DNA of 26,376 bases, from NCBI GenBank assembly GCA_020025345.1, contig JAHHSH010000022.1, positions 1 to 26,376 on the forward strand, read 5' to 3'. Shown here piece after piece: positions 6,431 through 14,275 of this stretch. Positions within the stretch are counted from its first letter, which is position 1, and each line of letters starts with the position of its first letter. The translations under genes and the position numbers were made by a program. The notes beneath the pieces were generated by a model, which did no database searches, was not told the DNA's origin, and was given only the letters and a program-made list of their open reading frames with translations. The DNA comes from Oscillospiraceae bacterium (GTDB lineage: Bacteria; Bacillota; Clostridia; Oscillospirales; Oscillospiraceae).

Positions 6431-8431
6431 ATGAGTTTGTTTAAGAAAAAGAAAGACACGGCTCCCGCTGTGGACACGACTGCCGCCGTGGCAGGCGGCG
6501 AGGACGGCGAGACCGATCTGGACGCAGTAATGCGTAAGTATGACCGTGAGTCCAACACCCGTATCTGGGAGGGCACGGCCAAGATTGTGGTGCAGCTGCT
6601 GATGGCTGCATTCTCCCTGTATTGTATTGGTATGACCCTCTGGAGCCGTGCGCTGCCGGAGACGAAGCTGTGCCTGTTTGTTGGTACCATCATTGTGCTG
6701 GGCTTTTTGACTTACCCCGCACGGAAACACCATGTCCGTGCCAACTATATCCCCTGGTATGATATTGTGCTCATGATTTTGGGTGCAGGTGCATTCTACT
6801 ACTTTGCATTCAACGCCATGTCCATGATCGAGATCGCTACCCGTATCCAGCCCATTCATGTGGCGATTGGTGTGGTAGGCATTCTGGTGCTCTGCGAGCT
6901 GTGCCGCCGCTGTGTGGGCCTGCCGATTCTGTGCGTGGCCGGTGCGCTGATCGTCTATACCTTCTATAACCAGATGAGCTGGAATCCCGATTTTATGGTG
7001 GCGCTGCGCAACATTATCTATAAGCTGTTCTACACCACCTCCGGTGTCATTGGTACGCCCATCAATGTGTGCTACACCTACATCGTACTCTTTATCATCT
7101 TCGGTGCGTTCCTGGAGCGTACCGGTATTGCGAATTTCTTTATCTCCCTTGCAAACCGTGTGGCCGGCTGGTCTTCCGGCGGCCCTGCCAAGGTGGCAGT
7201 TATTTCCTCTGCACTGTGCGGTATGGTGTCCGGCTCCTCTGTGGGTAACACTGTGACCACCGGCTCTGTGACCATTCCCATGATGAAGAAGACCGGTTAT
7301 AAGCCGGAGTTCGCCGGCGCTGTGGAGGCGGCTGCTTCTACCGGCGGTCAGATCATGCCCCCCATCATGGGTGCTGCCGCTTTCCTGATGGCTGAGTATA
7401 TGGATCTTCCCTACATGGAGGTGGCTGCGAAGGCAATCCTGCCCGCCGTGCTGTATTTTGCCGGTATCTTCATTGCCGTCCATCTGGAGGCAAAGAAGCT
7501 GGGTTTGAAGGGTATTTCCAAGGAAGATCTGCCCAAGTGGAGCTACCTGCTGCGTAAGTGCTATCTGCTGGCTCCCCTGGTGCTGCTGGTTTGGCTGGTT
7601 TCCTCCGGCGTTCGCACCATGCAGTATTCCGCAACCTATGCCATTGCATTGGCTGTGATTGTGGGCTTCATCAATAAGGATGAGCGGCTTACCTTTAAGA
7701 AGATTCTGGAGGCACTGGAGGCCGGTGCCAAGGGTGCCATCACCGTGGCTGTGGCTTGCGGTATGGCCGGCATCATTGCCGGATGCATCACCGTTACCGG
7801 TCTGGCTTCCACTTTGATCAACGCCATCGTCACCATGTCCGGCGACACTATGATCGTGGGTCTGGTGCTGACTATGCTGTGCTGCATCGTGCTGGGCATG
7901 GGCGTACCTACCACAGCCAACTACTGCATCATGGCTTCCACCTGCGCTCCCATCCTCATTCAGCTGGGTGTGCCGCTGGTGGCAGCACACTTCTTCGTGT
8001 TCTATTTCGGTATCGTGGCCGACATTACGCCCCCTGTGGCTTTGGCTGCCTATGCCGGTTCCGCTATTGCCAAGTCCAACCCCATGAAGACAGGTGTTAC
8101 GGCGACGAAACTGGCCATTGCTGCCTTTATTGTTCCTTACATCTTCGCCTACAACTCCCAGCTGCTATTTGTGGGTGTGAATGGTTGGTGGAGCGTAGTG
8201 CAGATCGGCCTGAGTGCGCTGCTGGGTATTTTCAGTATCGCCGCAGCCCTTAACGGCTTCCTCTATCGCCATATCCCTATGGTTCTGCGTCTGGCTCTCG
8301 TGGCCGGTGGCCTGTGCATGATGATTCCCGGAACGCTGACCGATATTTTGGGTCTTGTGTTCGTGGTAGCAGTTATCCTGCTGCAGCGTGTCACGGCTAA
8401 GAAGGAACGCGCGATTAGCGTGAACGACTGA
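6431..8431 (+). CDS. TRAP transporter permease, fused small (4TM) and large (12TM) subunits
   Basis: The 666-residue polytopic membrane protein is the permease partner of the TAXI binding protein. After a charged N-terminal 50 residues come hydrophobic helices of the DctQ-like part (from about residue 55). The DctM-like part follows, with the conserved VSGSSVGNTVTTGSVTIPMMKKTGYKPEFAGAVE-type stretch near residues 270-300, IMPPIMGAAAFLMAEY, a second-repeat GMGVPTTANYCIMAS, and DITPPVALAAYAGSAIA. These are the two symmetry-related substrate/Na+ site regions of the family. Transport is secondary, usually Na+-coupled import. AGGAGG at 6421-6426 fixes the ATG at 6431. A strong terminator follows at 8443. 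Confidence 0.95.
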   Translation: MSLFKKKKDTAPAVDTTAAVAGGEDGETDLDAVMRKYDRESNTRIWEGTAKIVVQLLMAAFSLYCIGMTLWSRALPETKLCLFVGTIIVLGFLTYPARKHHVRANYIPWYDIVLMILGAGAFYYFAFNAMSMIEIATRIQPIHVAIGVVGILVLCELCRRCVGLPILCVAGALIVYTFYNQMSWNPDFMVALRNIIYKLFYTTSGVIGTPINVCYTYIVLFIIFGAFLERTGIANFFISLANRVAGWSSGGPAKVAVISSALCGMVSGSSVGNTVTTGSVTIPMMKKTGYKPEFAGAVEAAASTGGQIMPPIMGAAAFLMAEYMDLPYMEVAAKAILPAVLYFAGIFIAVHLEAKKLGLKGISKEDLPKWSYLLRKCYLLAPLVLLVWLVSSGVRTMQYSATYAIALAVIVGFINKDERLTFKKILEALEAGAKGAITVAVACGMAGIIAGCITVTGLASTLINAIVTMSGDTMIVGLVLTMLCCIVLGMGVPTTANYCIMASTCAPILIQLGVPLVAAHFFVFYFGIVADITPPVALAAYAGSAIAKSNPMKTGVTATKLAIAAFIVPYIFAYNSQLLFVGVNGWWSVVQIGLSALLGIFSIAAALNGFLYRHIPMVLRLALVAGGLCMMIPGTLTDILGLVFVVAVILLQRVTAKKERAISVND

Positions 8432-8442
8432 TAAGTGAATAG

Positions 8443-8475
8443 AAAAAGCTCGGATCGTAAGATCCGAGCTTTTTT
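8443..8475. terminator. Strong intrinsic terminator after the TRAP operon
   Basis: AAAAAGCTCGGATC (8443-8456), GTAA loop, GATCCGAGCTTTTT (8461-8474) and further Ts. The A-run on the 5' arm means it could also work on the minus strand for the convergent gene that ends at 8581, about 105 bases away. Confidence 0.92.
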
Positions 8476-8542
8476 GCTATATTTACTTGGTGTGGTTCAG
8501 CCGATATGATCAAGAGACTTCTAAAAGAAGGAGCCGCTTGGC

Positions 8543-8629
8543 ATGATTCGATTTCTCAGCGCCAGTTGCCGGGGATGGCTTTACTTTTTTAGCAGTGGAT
8601 CCAGCATCCGACACAGGTTTCGGGCATAG
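8543..8629 (+). CDS. Possible 28-residue ORF with good SD, convergent into SGNH gene
   Basis: AAGGAG (8528-8533) stands nine bases before ATG 8543, which opens 28 codons (MIRFLSASCRGWLYFF...). The last 49 bases overlap the 3' end of the minus-strand hydrolase gene. A weak promoter candidate precedes it (TTTACT 8482-8487, TATGAT 8505-8510, 17 bases). It may be the leftover 5' end of a decayed gene or a chance ORF; no family is recognised. Confidence 0.2.
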   Translation: MIRFLSASCRGWLYFFSSGSSIRHRFRA

Positions 8630-9573
8630 AAAGCGAAGCCCTCATCATTGGGGTGGAGGTAGCCGTCGGAGAAAAGGTCGGTGTCATAAGGTACCAGCTC
8701 ATAGTTGTCCAGTACGGTGATCCCCTCGGCGGAGGCCCACTTGGCAAGCAGCTGACGACACTCCATAAAGTCACCGGCATTGGGGGACACCTCTTCCAGA
8801 TCGGTGCGCCAGATCGGCAGGATTTGGAATGTGGGGACGCCGGGATAGGTTTCCACAATTTTGTGGAAAAAGGCCTGGGCGTCGATGCGGAAGTCCTCAG
8901 CGTTCTTCATCTGCCAGTCGTTGGTGCCATAGGCGATGAGGATAAAGTCCGGGTCGTCCTCCGTGACACGCTCGATCACCTCGGGGTTGAAGCAGGCGGC
9001 GCCGATGGCCTGATTGAAGACCTCTGCATCGTAGTAGCGAGCCAGCCGCATGGCATAGGTCTGGGAAGGGAAACGGGCGTCATAGCCCTGGGTGATGCTG
9101 TCACCGTGGAGCAGGATGTGCCGCTGAGGATGATGGGGGCGCAGACTTGCGCCGTCGGACAAGAAAAGTGCCTTCAGTGCAAAGGAGGCCAGTGTGGGAA
9201 AGTAGATCTGTACTCGGTTTTCTCCGTCGGGGAGGCGCACCTGCCATGTGCCGTCAGAGGGGACGGAGGCGTCAGGCATACCATAGTGCAGCAACAGGGA
9301 GTCGTTGCAATACACATCAAAATAGCCGAAGCGCCAATCAGAAGTGCATACCAGCTGGGCGTAATCCATCTTCAGTGTTTCAGAATCGGTGTAGAAATCC
9401 AACCGAACACCTGCGGAAGTGGTACATTTGATGCCGAGCCCTGCAGCCTTACGATAAAATGCATCCGTCTGCGCGGGAGTGAAACGGTCGAAACGACAGC
9501 CTTCCGGCGTTTGCCGAATATGCAGCGCGCCCTGCGCGATGGTGCACAGCTGAGAATAAGATACTTCTATCAT
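8581..9573 (-). CDS. SGNH/GDSL-type hydrolase with N-terminal beta-sandwich domain
   Basis: The 330-residue protein has an N-terminal part (residues 1-145) that resembles the beta-sandwich found before the catalytic domain in many clostridial SGNH esterases. The SGNH fold follows: HGDSITQG with nucleophile S159, the Gly block at NQAIGA (188-192), GTND (216-219) with N218, and the DGYLHPND block with D303 and H307. No signal peptide is visible, so it is probably cytoplasmic. The family hydrolyses acyl or acetyl esters, and the real substrate is unknown. ATG 9573 shares its A with the TGA stop of the upstream oxidoreductase gene (TGATG), and no strong SD is present, so translation is probably coupled. 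The pairing suggests a joint catabolic role on an ester or hydroxy acid. Confidence 0.88.
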   Translation of the reverse strand: MIEVSYSQLCTIAQGALHIRQTPEGCRFDRFTPAQTDAFYRKAAGLGIKCTTSAGVRLDFYTDSETLKMDYAQLVCTSDWRFGYFDVYCNDSLLLHYGMPDASVPSDGTWQVRLPDGENRVQIYFPTLASFALKALFLSDGASLRPHHPQRHILLHGDSITQGYDARFPSQTYAMRLARYYDAEVFNQAIGAACFNPEVIERVTEDDPDFILIAYGTNDWQMKNAEDFRIDAQAFFHKIVETYPGVPTFQILPIWRTDLEEVSPNAGDFMECRQLLAKWASAEGITVLDNYELVPYDTDLFSDGYLHPNDEGFAFYARNLCRMLDPLLKK

Positions 9574-10592
9574 CAATAACCGAAGAGCATATCGCGGCGG
9601 ATCTCGCGGAGAGAATGTGCACCGCACATAGCCATAGTATCCTTCAACTCTGCAATCAGCTTGTTTGTGTATACGCTGACGCCCTCTGCACCGCCGCCGT
9701 AAACCATCGTCACAAAGGGACGGCCAATGAGTACGCCGTCAGCGCCCAATGCCAACGCCTTAAATACATCCATACCGGTGCGGATGCCGCCGTCCACCAA
9801 GATCATCATCTTGCCGCCGACAGCGTCGGCAATGGCGGGCAGCACCTCGGCGGTGGCAGGACATTGATCCAGAACACGGCCGCCGTGGTTGGAAACGACA
9901 ATGCCGCTGGCACCGGCCTCCAAAGCCTTTTCGGCACCGCGGACGGTCATGATGCCCTTGAGCAGGAAAGGCTTCTGGGCGTACTGTGCGATCTCACGCA
10001 GCTCCTCCACGGTTTTGCTGCCGGCAGGAGGGGTGAGGTTCTTCAAAAAGGGAAGACCGGCGGCGTCGATATCCATGGCGATAGCCAGAGGATCGGCTGC
10101 CTTTACGGCGTCCATCTTTGCCATAACGGTGTCACGATCCCAGGGCTTTACGGTGGGGATACCGTACCCTTTGGCGTTACGGATGGCGTTGACAGCGCCG
10201 GCCATAACGGCGGGATTGGTGCCGTCACCAGTGAAGGCGGCAATGCCTGCCGCGGCGCAGGAGGACACCAGAAGATCATTATAGGCCATATCGTCATACT
10301 TGTCGCCATAGTGCAGCTTCATAGCGCCCACGGGAGCGGCAAAAATGGGAGCAGCCATCTGGGAACCGAAGAAATCAAAAGAGGTATCCACCGGCTTGTT
10401 CTCGCAGATGGTATCCAGATTGACACACAGCTCCTGCCACTTCTGATAATTGCGGATAAAACCGGTGCCGATGCCTTTAGCTCCGGGGCCGGGGACGGTA
10501 TTTTTGCAGGCAATGCCGTTGCACACAGGGCAGGCCTTGCAATAAGGGCCCATGCAGGTGCGGGCATTCTGCAGAATTTCCTGATAATCCAT
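9573..10592 (-). CDS. FMN-dependent alpha-hydroxy-acid oxidoreductase with Cys-rich N-terminus
   Basis: The 339-residue TIM-barrel flavoenzyme belongs to the glycolate oxidase/lactate dehydrogenase/IDI-2 superfamily. Active-site and FMN motifs are visible: LKGI with K212, SNHGGRVLD with H236 and R239, DGGIRTG (267-273) and the phosphate-binding GADGVLIGRP. The first 30 residues are unusual, with Cys at 13, 18, 21, 24 and 29 (CX4CX2CX2CX4C). This could bind Fe-S or zinc and replaces the ordinary N-terminal region of lactate/glycolate enzymes. In anaerobes such proteins are annotated as alpha-hydroxy-acid oxidising enzymes without proven substrates; an electron acceptor other than O2 is likely. 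AAGGAG precedes the ATG at 10592. The gene is first in a two-gene operon with the SGNH hydrolase. Confidence 0.92.
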   Translation of the reverse strand: MDYQEILQNARTCMGPYCKACPVCNGIACKNTVPGPGAKGIGTGFIRNYQKWQELCVNLDTICENKPVDTSFDFFGSQMAAPIFAAPVGAMKLHYGDKYDDMAYNDLLVSSCAAAGIAAFTGDGTNPAVMAGAVNAIRNAKGYGIPTVKPWDRDTVMAKMDAVKAADPLAIAMDIDAAGLPFLKNLTPPAGSKTVEELREIAQYAQKPFLLKGIMTVRGAEKALEAGASGIVVSNHGGRVLDQCPATAEVLPAIADAVGGKMMILVDGGIRTGMDVFKALALGADGVLIGRPFVTMVYGGGAEGVSVYTNKLIAELKDTMAMCGAHSLREIRRDMLFGY

Positions 10593-10633
10593 GATATTTG
10601 TCTCCTTGTTGCTTAATAATACAGAGTATATTT

Positions 10634-10662
10634 ATTGTAGCGCGTTGCATATCGCATTGCAA
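10634..10662 (-). promoter_or_regulatory. Promoter of the hydroxy-acid oxidoreductase operon
   Basis: Read on the minus strand, TTGCAA (10657-10662) and TACAAT (10634-10639) have a 17-base spacer. The start point lies some 35 bases before the ATG. The promoter overlaps the inverted repeat at 10639-10678. Confidence 0.75.
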
Positions 10663-10678
10663 CCATTTCCAACGCGCT
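10639..10678. promoter_or_regulatory. Perfect inverted repeat overlapping the promoter, probable operator
   Basis: AGCGCGTTG (10639-10647) and CAACGCGCT (10670-10678) are perfect 9-bp arms with 22 bases between them; centres are 31 bp apart, about three helical turns. A smaller dyad TTGCA/TGCAA (10645-10649, 10658-10662) is nested inside. The left arm touches the -10 and the right arm lies just upstream of the -35. This placement suits a dimeric repressor or two cooperating dimers. The regulator is not identifiable here. Confidence 0.55.
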
Positions 10679-11010
10679 GTATAGCTTTCGGGCAAAATGC
10701 ACAAATGAGAGGTATGTTGCCACTCATTTTATCGGCGTGAAAGAAAATGCTAAAAAGCGAATAATTTTAAGATAAAAGCACGGATATTTCCTTTGACTCT
10801 GCAAGAAACCTAACGAAATTTTTTTATCACTAATTATTAATTTGGCTCTTGACGAAGTATGTGAATTATATAACGAAAGAAAATGATAAAAATGGTAAAT
10901 ATTAGCATAATTTTTCGATAAATTAGGATAAAATGGCGGGGAAAGATTACTGGCATTATGACGAAAAAATCAAAATAATTTTTTTGAATCGAAATAAATT
11001 TTTCGATAAT
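10679..11010. other. AT-rich divergent intergenic region
   Basis: These 330 bases lie between two divergent units and contain no convincing gene. Visible structure: inverted AAATGAG/CTCATTT (10703-10709, 10723-10729), a 13-base direct repeat AATTTTTCGATAA (10909-10921 and 10997-11009), and an inverted ATCGAAA/TTTCGAT (10988-10994, 11001-11007) immediately upstream of the hppA -35. No known riboswitch was recognised. Confidence 0.5.
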
Positions 11011-11040
11011 TTGACGGAGGGGGCGCAGAGATATTATAAT
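11011..11040 (+). promoter_or_regulatory. Promoter of hppA
   Basis: TTGACG (11011-11016) and TATAAT (11035-11040) have an 18-base spacer. The transcript would begin near 11047. The leader includes a short hairpin CCCCCT/AGGGGG (11058-11063, 11071-11076) and a purine-rich stretch before the SD. Confidence 0.85.
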
Positions 11041-11098
11041 GTACTTGGAACAAGAAACCCCCTGCAAGAGAGGGGGAAAAAGAAAAAGAGGAAAAGTT

Positions 11099-13183
11099 AT
11101 GGAAAAGTATTTGCTAATCGCCGCCTTTGTGGGTGCGCTGATCGCACTGGCCTTCGTGCTGGTGACATATCGGCGCGTCATGGCCTTCGATGAAGGCACA
11201 CCTTTAATGCAGAAGATCTCCGGCTCTATCCGTGAGGGAGCTAACGCCTATTTAAAACGCCAGTATACGGTGGTAGGCGTATTTTTTATTTGTATGATCG
11301 TCATTTTGTGCATCATGGCTGCCTGCGGGCTGATGACGTGGTTTGTGCCTTTCGCCTTTGTGGGCGGTGGCATTTTCTCCGCCCTCAGCGGTTATGTGGG
11401 TATGAAGATCGCCACTGCTGCCAACTGCCGCACGGCTAACGCCTGCTGTGAGGGCTTGAACCGCGGCCTGCGCGTGGCTTTCTCCGCCGGCTCCGTAATG
11501 GGCTTTACGGTGGTGGGTCTTGGCCTGCTGCATATCTCCGGCTGGTTTTTGCTGCTGCGCTATGGTTTCCATCTGGAAATGTCCCAGATCACCAGTGTGC
11601 TGCTGACTTCCGGTATGGGTGCTTCCTCCATGGCACTGTTCGCTCGTGTGGGCGGCGGTGTGTACACGAAGGCTGCCGATGTGGGCGCCGATCTGGTGGG
11701 TAAGGTGGAGGCCGGTATCCCTGAGGATGACCCCCGTAACCCCGCTGTCATTGCCGATAACGTGGGCGATAACGTGGGCGACGTAGCCGGTATGGGCGCT
11801 GACCTCTATGAGTCCTACATCGGCTCTGTTATTTCTGCTTCCGCCTTGGGCGTGGCCGCTTTCAGCGGCAGCTACGAGGCTGTAGTTCTGCCTCTGGTCA
11901 TTGCCGCACTGGGCATCCTTTGCTCGATCATCGGTACCTTCCTGGTCAAGACGAAGGAAGACGCCGATCAGCGCGCGTTGCTGGGCGCTCTGAGCCGCGG
12001 CACGAACTGCAGTGCTATTCTGATTGCTATTTTGTCCCTGCCTTTGGTTTATTGGCTGTTGGGCAAGGAGAATCTTGGTATGTACGGTGCCATCCTCGCC
12101 GGCCTTGTGGGCGGCGTGCTGATTGGTAAGATCACCGAATACTATACCTCTGATACATATAAGCCGACGCAGAATCTGTCTGCCCAGTCTGAGACCGGCG
12201 CTGCGACCATCATTATCGGTGGCCTGGGTCTTGGCATGATGTCCACCGCTGTCCCCATTGTGATCGTGGCTATCTGCATCCTGCTGGCCTACTTCCTGTC
12301 CGGCGGCGCTGTTTCTGCCGGTATGGGCCTTTACGGTATTGCGCTGGCTGCCGTGGGTATGCTGAGCACGCTGGGTATCACTCTGGCTACCGATGCTTAC
12401 GGCCCTGTGGCCGATAACGCCGGCGGTATCGCCGAGATGGCAGGTCTCGATCCCGAGATCCGCCAGCGCACCGACGCTCTGGATTCTCTGGGCAACACCA
12501 CTGCTGCTACCGGTAAGGGCTTTGCTATCGGCTCCGCTGCGCTGACGGCTCTGGCTCTGATGGCCTCCTACATCGAGAAGGTGAAGGAGATGGGCGCTAC
12601 AGTTGATTTCTCCGACTTCAGCGTGATGAACCCGCTGGTGCTGGTGGGCCTCTTTGTAGGTGCCTGCCTGCCGTTCCTCTTTGCCGCATTGACGATGAAC
12701 TCCGTCGGTCGCGCCGCTCAGAGCGTGGTCATGGAGGTTCGCCGTCAGTTCCGTGAGATCGCCGGCTTGATGGAGGGTGAGGCTGAGGCCGACTACGCAC
12801 GCTGCGTAGACCTGTGCACCAAGGCAAGCCTTCACGAGATGATCCTGCCCACCGTGATCGCGCTGGTTTGCCCCGTGATCGTGGGTCTGGTCCTGGGTTA
12901 TCAGGGTGTTGTGGGTATGCTGGCCGGTGCTACTGCTGCCGGCTTCCTGATGGCCATCTTCATGTCCAACGCAGGCGGTGCCTGGGATAATGCCAAGAAG
13001 TACATCGAGTCCGGCCACTTTGGCGGCAAGGGCAGCGAGTGCCACAAGGCAGGTGTTGTAGGCGATACGGTAGGCGATCCTTTCAAGGATACCTCCGGTC
13101 CCGCTATCAACATCCTCATCAAGCTCCTGAGCATGGTATCCATCGTCTTTGCAGGTTTGGTCGTCAGCTGCCACCTGCTGTAA
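11099..13183 (+). CDS. hppA: Membrane-bound, K+-stimulated pyrophosphate-energised ion pump
   Basis: The 694-residue polytopic protein couples PPi hydrolysis to Na+ and/or H+ export, with about 16 helices. The catalytic motif DVGADLVGKVE is at 194-204, followed by the acidic DDPRNPAVIADNVGDNVGD stretch (210-228) that binds Mg-PPi. GNTTAATGKG at 465-474 has Ala at position 469, where K+-independent enzymes have Lys, so this is the K+-dependent class. A second acidic PPi-site region, VVGDTVGDPFKDTSGP, is near the C-terminus. Ion specificity cannot be settled by eye. The ATG at 11099 follows AGAGG. An upstream in-frame ATG at 11039 lies inside the -10 and is excluded. The pump recovers energy from biosynthetic PPi and helps maintain the membrane ion gradient, as is common in anaerobes. 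Confidence 0.96.
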   Translation: MEKYLLIAAFVGALIALAFVLVTYRRVMAFDEGTPLMQKISGSIREGANAYLKRQYTVVGVFFICMIVILCIMAACGLMTWFVPFAFVGGGIFSALSGYVGMKIATAANCRTANACCEGLNRGLRVAFSAGSVMGFTVVGLGLLHISGWFLLLRYGFHLEMSQITSVLLTSGMGASSMALFARVGGGVYTKAADVGADLVGKVEAGIPEDDPRNPAVIADNVGDNVGDVAGMGADLYESYIGSVISASALGVAAFSGSYEAVVLPLVIAALGILCSIIGTFLVKTKEDADQRALLGALSRGTNCSAILIAILSLPLVYWLLGKENLGMYGAILAGLVGGVLIGKITEYYTSDTYKPTQNLSAQSETGAATIIIGGLGLGMMSTAVPIVIVAICILLAYFLSGGAVSAGMGLYGIALAAVGMLSTLGITLATDAYGPVADNAGGIAEMAGLDPEIRQRTDALDSLGNTTAATGKGFAIGSAALTALALMASYIEKVKEMGATVDFSDFSVMNPLVLVGLFVGACLPFLFAALTMNSVGRAAQSVVMEVRRQFREIAGLMEGEAEADYARCVDLCTKASLHEMILPTVIALVCPVIVGLVLGYQGVVGMLAGATAAGFLMAIFMSNAGGAWDNAKKYIESGHFGGKGSECHKAGVVGDTVGDPFKDTSGPAINILIKLLSMVSIVFAGLVVSCHLL

Positions 13184-13193
13184 GTATAAATAT

Positions 13194-13232
13194 AAAAGAG
13201 ACCGTTTCCACCGGGAAACGGTCTCTTTTTTT
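13194..13232. terminator. Bidirectional terminator between hppA and the WYL regulator gene
   Basis: AAAAGAGACCGTTTCC (13194-13209) pairs perfectly with GGAAACGGTCTCTTTT (13214-13229), ACCG loop, with a T-run on one side and an A-run on the other. It serves both convergent genes. Confidence 0.95.
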
Positions 13233-13240
13233 ATCCTGAT

Positions 13241-14209
13241 TTATTCGTACTGTGCCATAACGTCCCGGCACCATGCCGTAAAGCTGTCCACGGCGTGCTG
13301 CGGGGCGAGAAGACGTATTTTGGAGCCAAACTGGAAGAGCCAGCCGAAGAAGGTGGGGCCAACCTCCACCTGCGCTGTCAAATGGATGGTGCCGTCCTTA
13401 GCCGTATACATATGGGCGTCGCTGCCGAAGCGATCCACGGCTGCATTGAGGAGGGAGGCATCCAACTGCAGCTGGACAGTGGCGGCCTCGCCGTTATACA
13501 TACTAAAAATAGTCTTGGTGTATTCTCCCAGATCGAAGCCGGGGGGCAGCGGATCGCGGGGGGTGTCCGACACGGTCAGATCGCTGATGCGATCCACCCG
13601 ATAGTGGCGGTAATCCTGCGTCTTGGGATCATAGGCCACCAGATAGTAGTAGCGATCCACACACAGTGCCACCGGGTTGGTGACATAGAAATTGCCCTCC
13701 TTGCGGTAATTCCGGTCGCCGGTGACCGTCCAATCGAAGTAGCGGAAGGAGATCTGACGGTTTTCGTTAATGGCTCCGTTGATGCCGTCTACGGCGTAGT
13801 AGAGCGTCTCATTATCGGTGCGGACCCGGTTCATCACATAGACCTGCCGCCGCAGCTGCTGGGCGCCGTAATGGCTGGTGAGCTGCTCCAGCTTGCCGAT
13901 GAGCTCCATGCTCTTGCGCTTGGTAAGGAAAGGAGAGGCCTGTACCACGTCGATGAGCAATTTCAGCTCCGGCAGCTGGAAGTCGCGCTCTCCCAGATAA
14001 TAGCCGAAGTGTTTGCTTTTCTCCGTTTGGATATCCATGCCGTACAGTTCCAGCAGATGGAGATCATCATACAGGCTTTTGCGTTCGGCAGTGATGCCAT
14101 AGGCGGCCAGATGGGCAATCATATCCTGTATGGTCTTGGGGTGCTGCTCGTCCGTCTGCTCCTGCAGGTAGCGTGCCAGATACAAAAGCTTCAGCTTTTT
14201 GTTGGCCAT
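13241..14209 (-). CDS. WYL-domain transcriptional regulator (DeoR/YafY-like)
   Basis: The 322-residue protein has an N-terminal winged helix-turn-helix (about residues 1-75; KTIQDMIAHLAAYGI then ERKSLYDDLHLLELYGM is the HTH). A WYL domain lies at roughly 140-215 (ISFRYFDW...NPVALCVDRYYYLVAYD...HYRVDRI), followed by the WCX C-terminal extension. The signature tripeptide reads YYL instead of WYL. WYL domains sense small ligands or nucleic acids and regulate stress, metabolic or defence genes; the ligand here is unknown. The ATG at 14209 has GGGAGGT in front. An extended -10 (TGC-TATACT, minus strand, 14240-14248) suggests its own promoter, but it may also be read from the lipoprotein gene 66 bases upstream. 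Confidence 0.9.
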   Translation of the reverse strand: MANKKLKLLYLARYLQEQTDEQHPKTIQDMIAHLAAYGITAERKSLYDDLHLLELYGMDIQTEKSKHFGYYLGERDFQLPELKLLIDVVQASPFLTKRKSMELIGKLEQLTSHYGAQQLRRQVYVMNRVRTDNETLYYAVDGINGAINENRQISFRYFDWTVTGDRNYRKEGNFYVTNPVALCVDRYYYLVAYDPKTQDYRHYRVDRISDLTVSDTPRDPLPPGFDLGEYTKTIFSMYNGEAATVQLQLDASLLNAAVDRFGSDAHMYTAKDGTIHLTAQVEVGPTFFGWLFQFGSKIRLLAPQHAVDSFTAWCRDVMAQYE

Positions 14210-14239
14210 AGAAGACACCTCCCGTTTCTGATTATCTAC

Positions 14240-14248
14240 AGTATAGCA
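14240..14248 (-). promoter_or_regulatory. Extended -10 upstream of the WYL regulator
   Basis: On the minus strand, TGC-TATACT stands about 30 bases before the ATG. No good -35 is present at 17 bases, so it depends on the extended -10 or on an activator. Confidence 0.4.
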
Positions 14249-14275
14249 GAAAAAAAGGCGGGAGGGAAGTTCCAT

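Noticed and set aside
6299..7990. 563-codon open frame antisense to the TRAP permease gene
   Set aside because: His/Gly/Gln-rich shadow with no motifs.
10703..10729. AAATGAG/CTCATTT inverted repeat as a terminator
   Set aside because: Short AT-rich stem with a 13-base loop and no suitable T-run; upstream of both divergent genes, where no terminator is needed.
10933..11193. 86-codon frame across the hppA promoter starting MAGKDYWHYDEK
   Set aside because: Although AGGA lies near its ATG, the frame spans the hppA -35, -10 and SD and ends inside hppA in another frame with low-complexity Lys/Arg, so it is probably chance.
11252..13174. 640-codon open frame antisense to hppA
   Set aside because: It is rich in His, Gln and Gly with no domain, and arises from the biased third-position composition of hppA, whose motifs are unmistakable.
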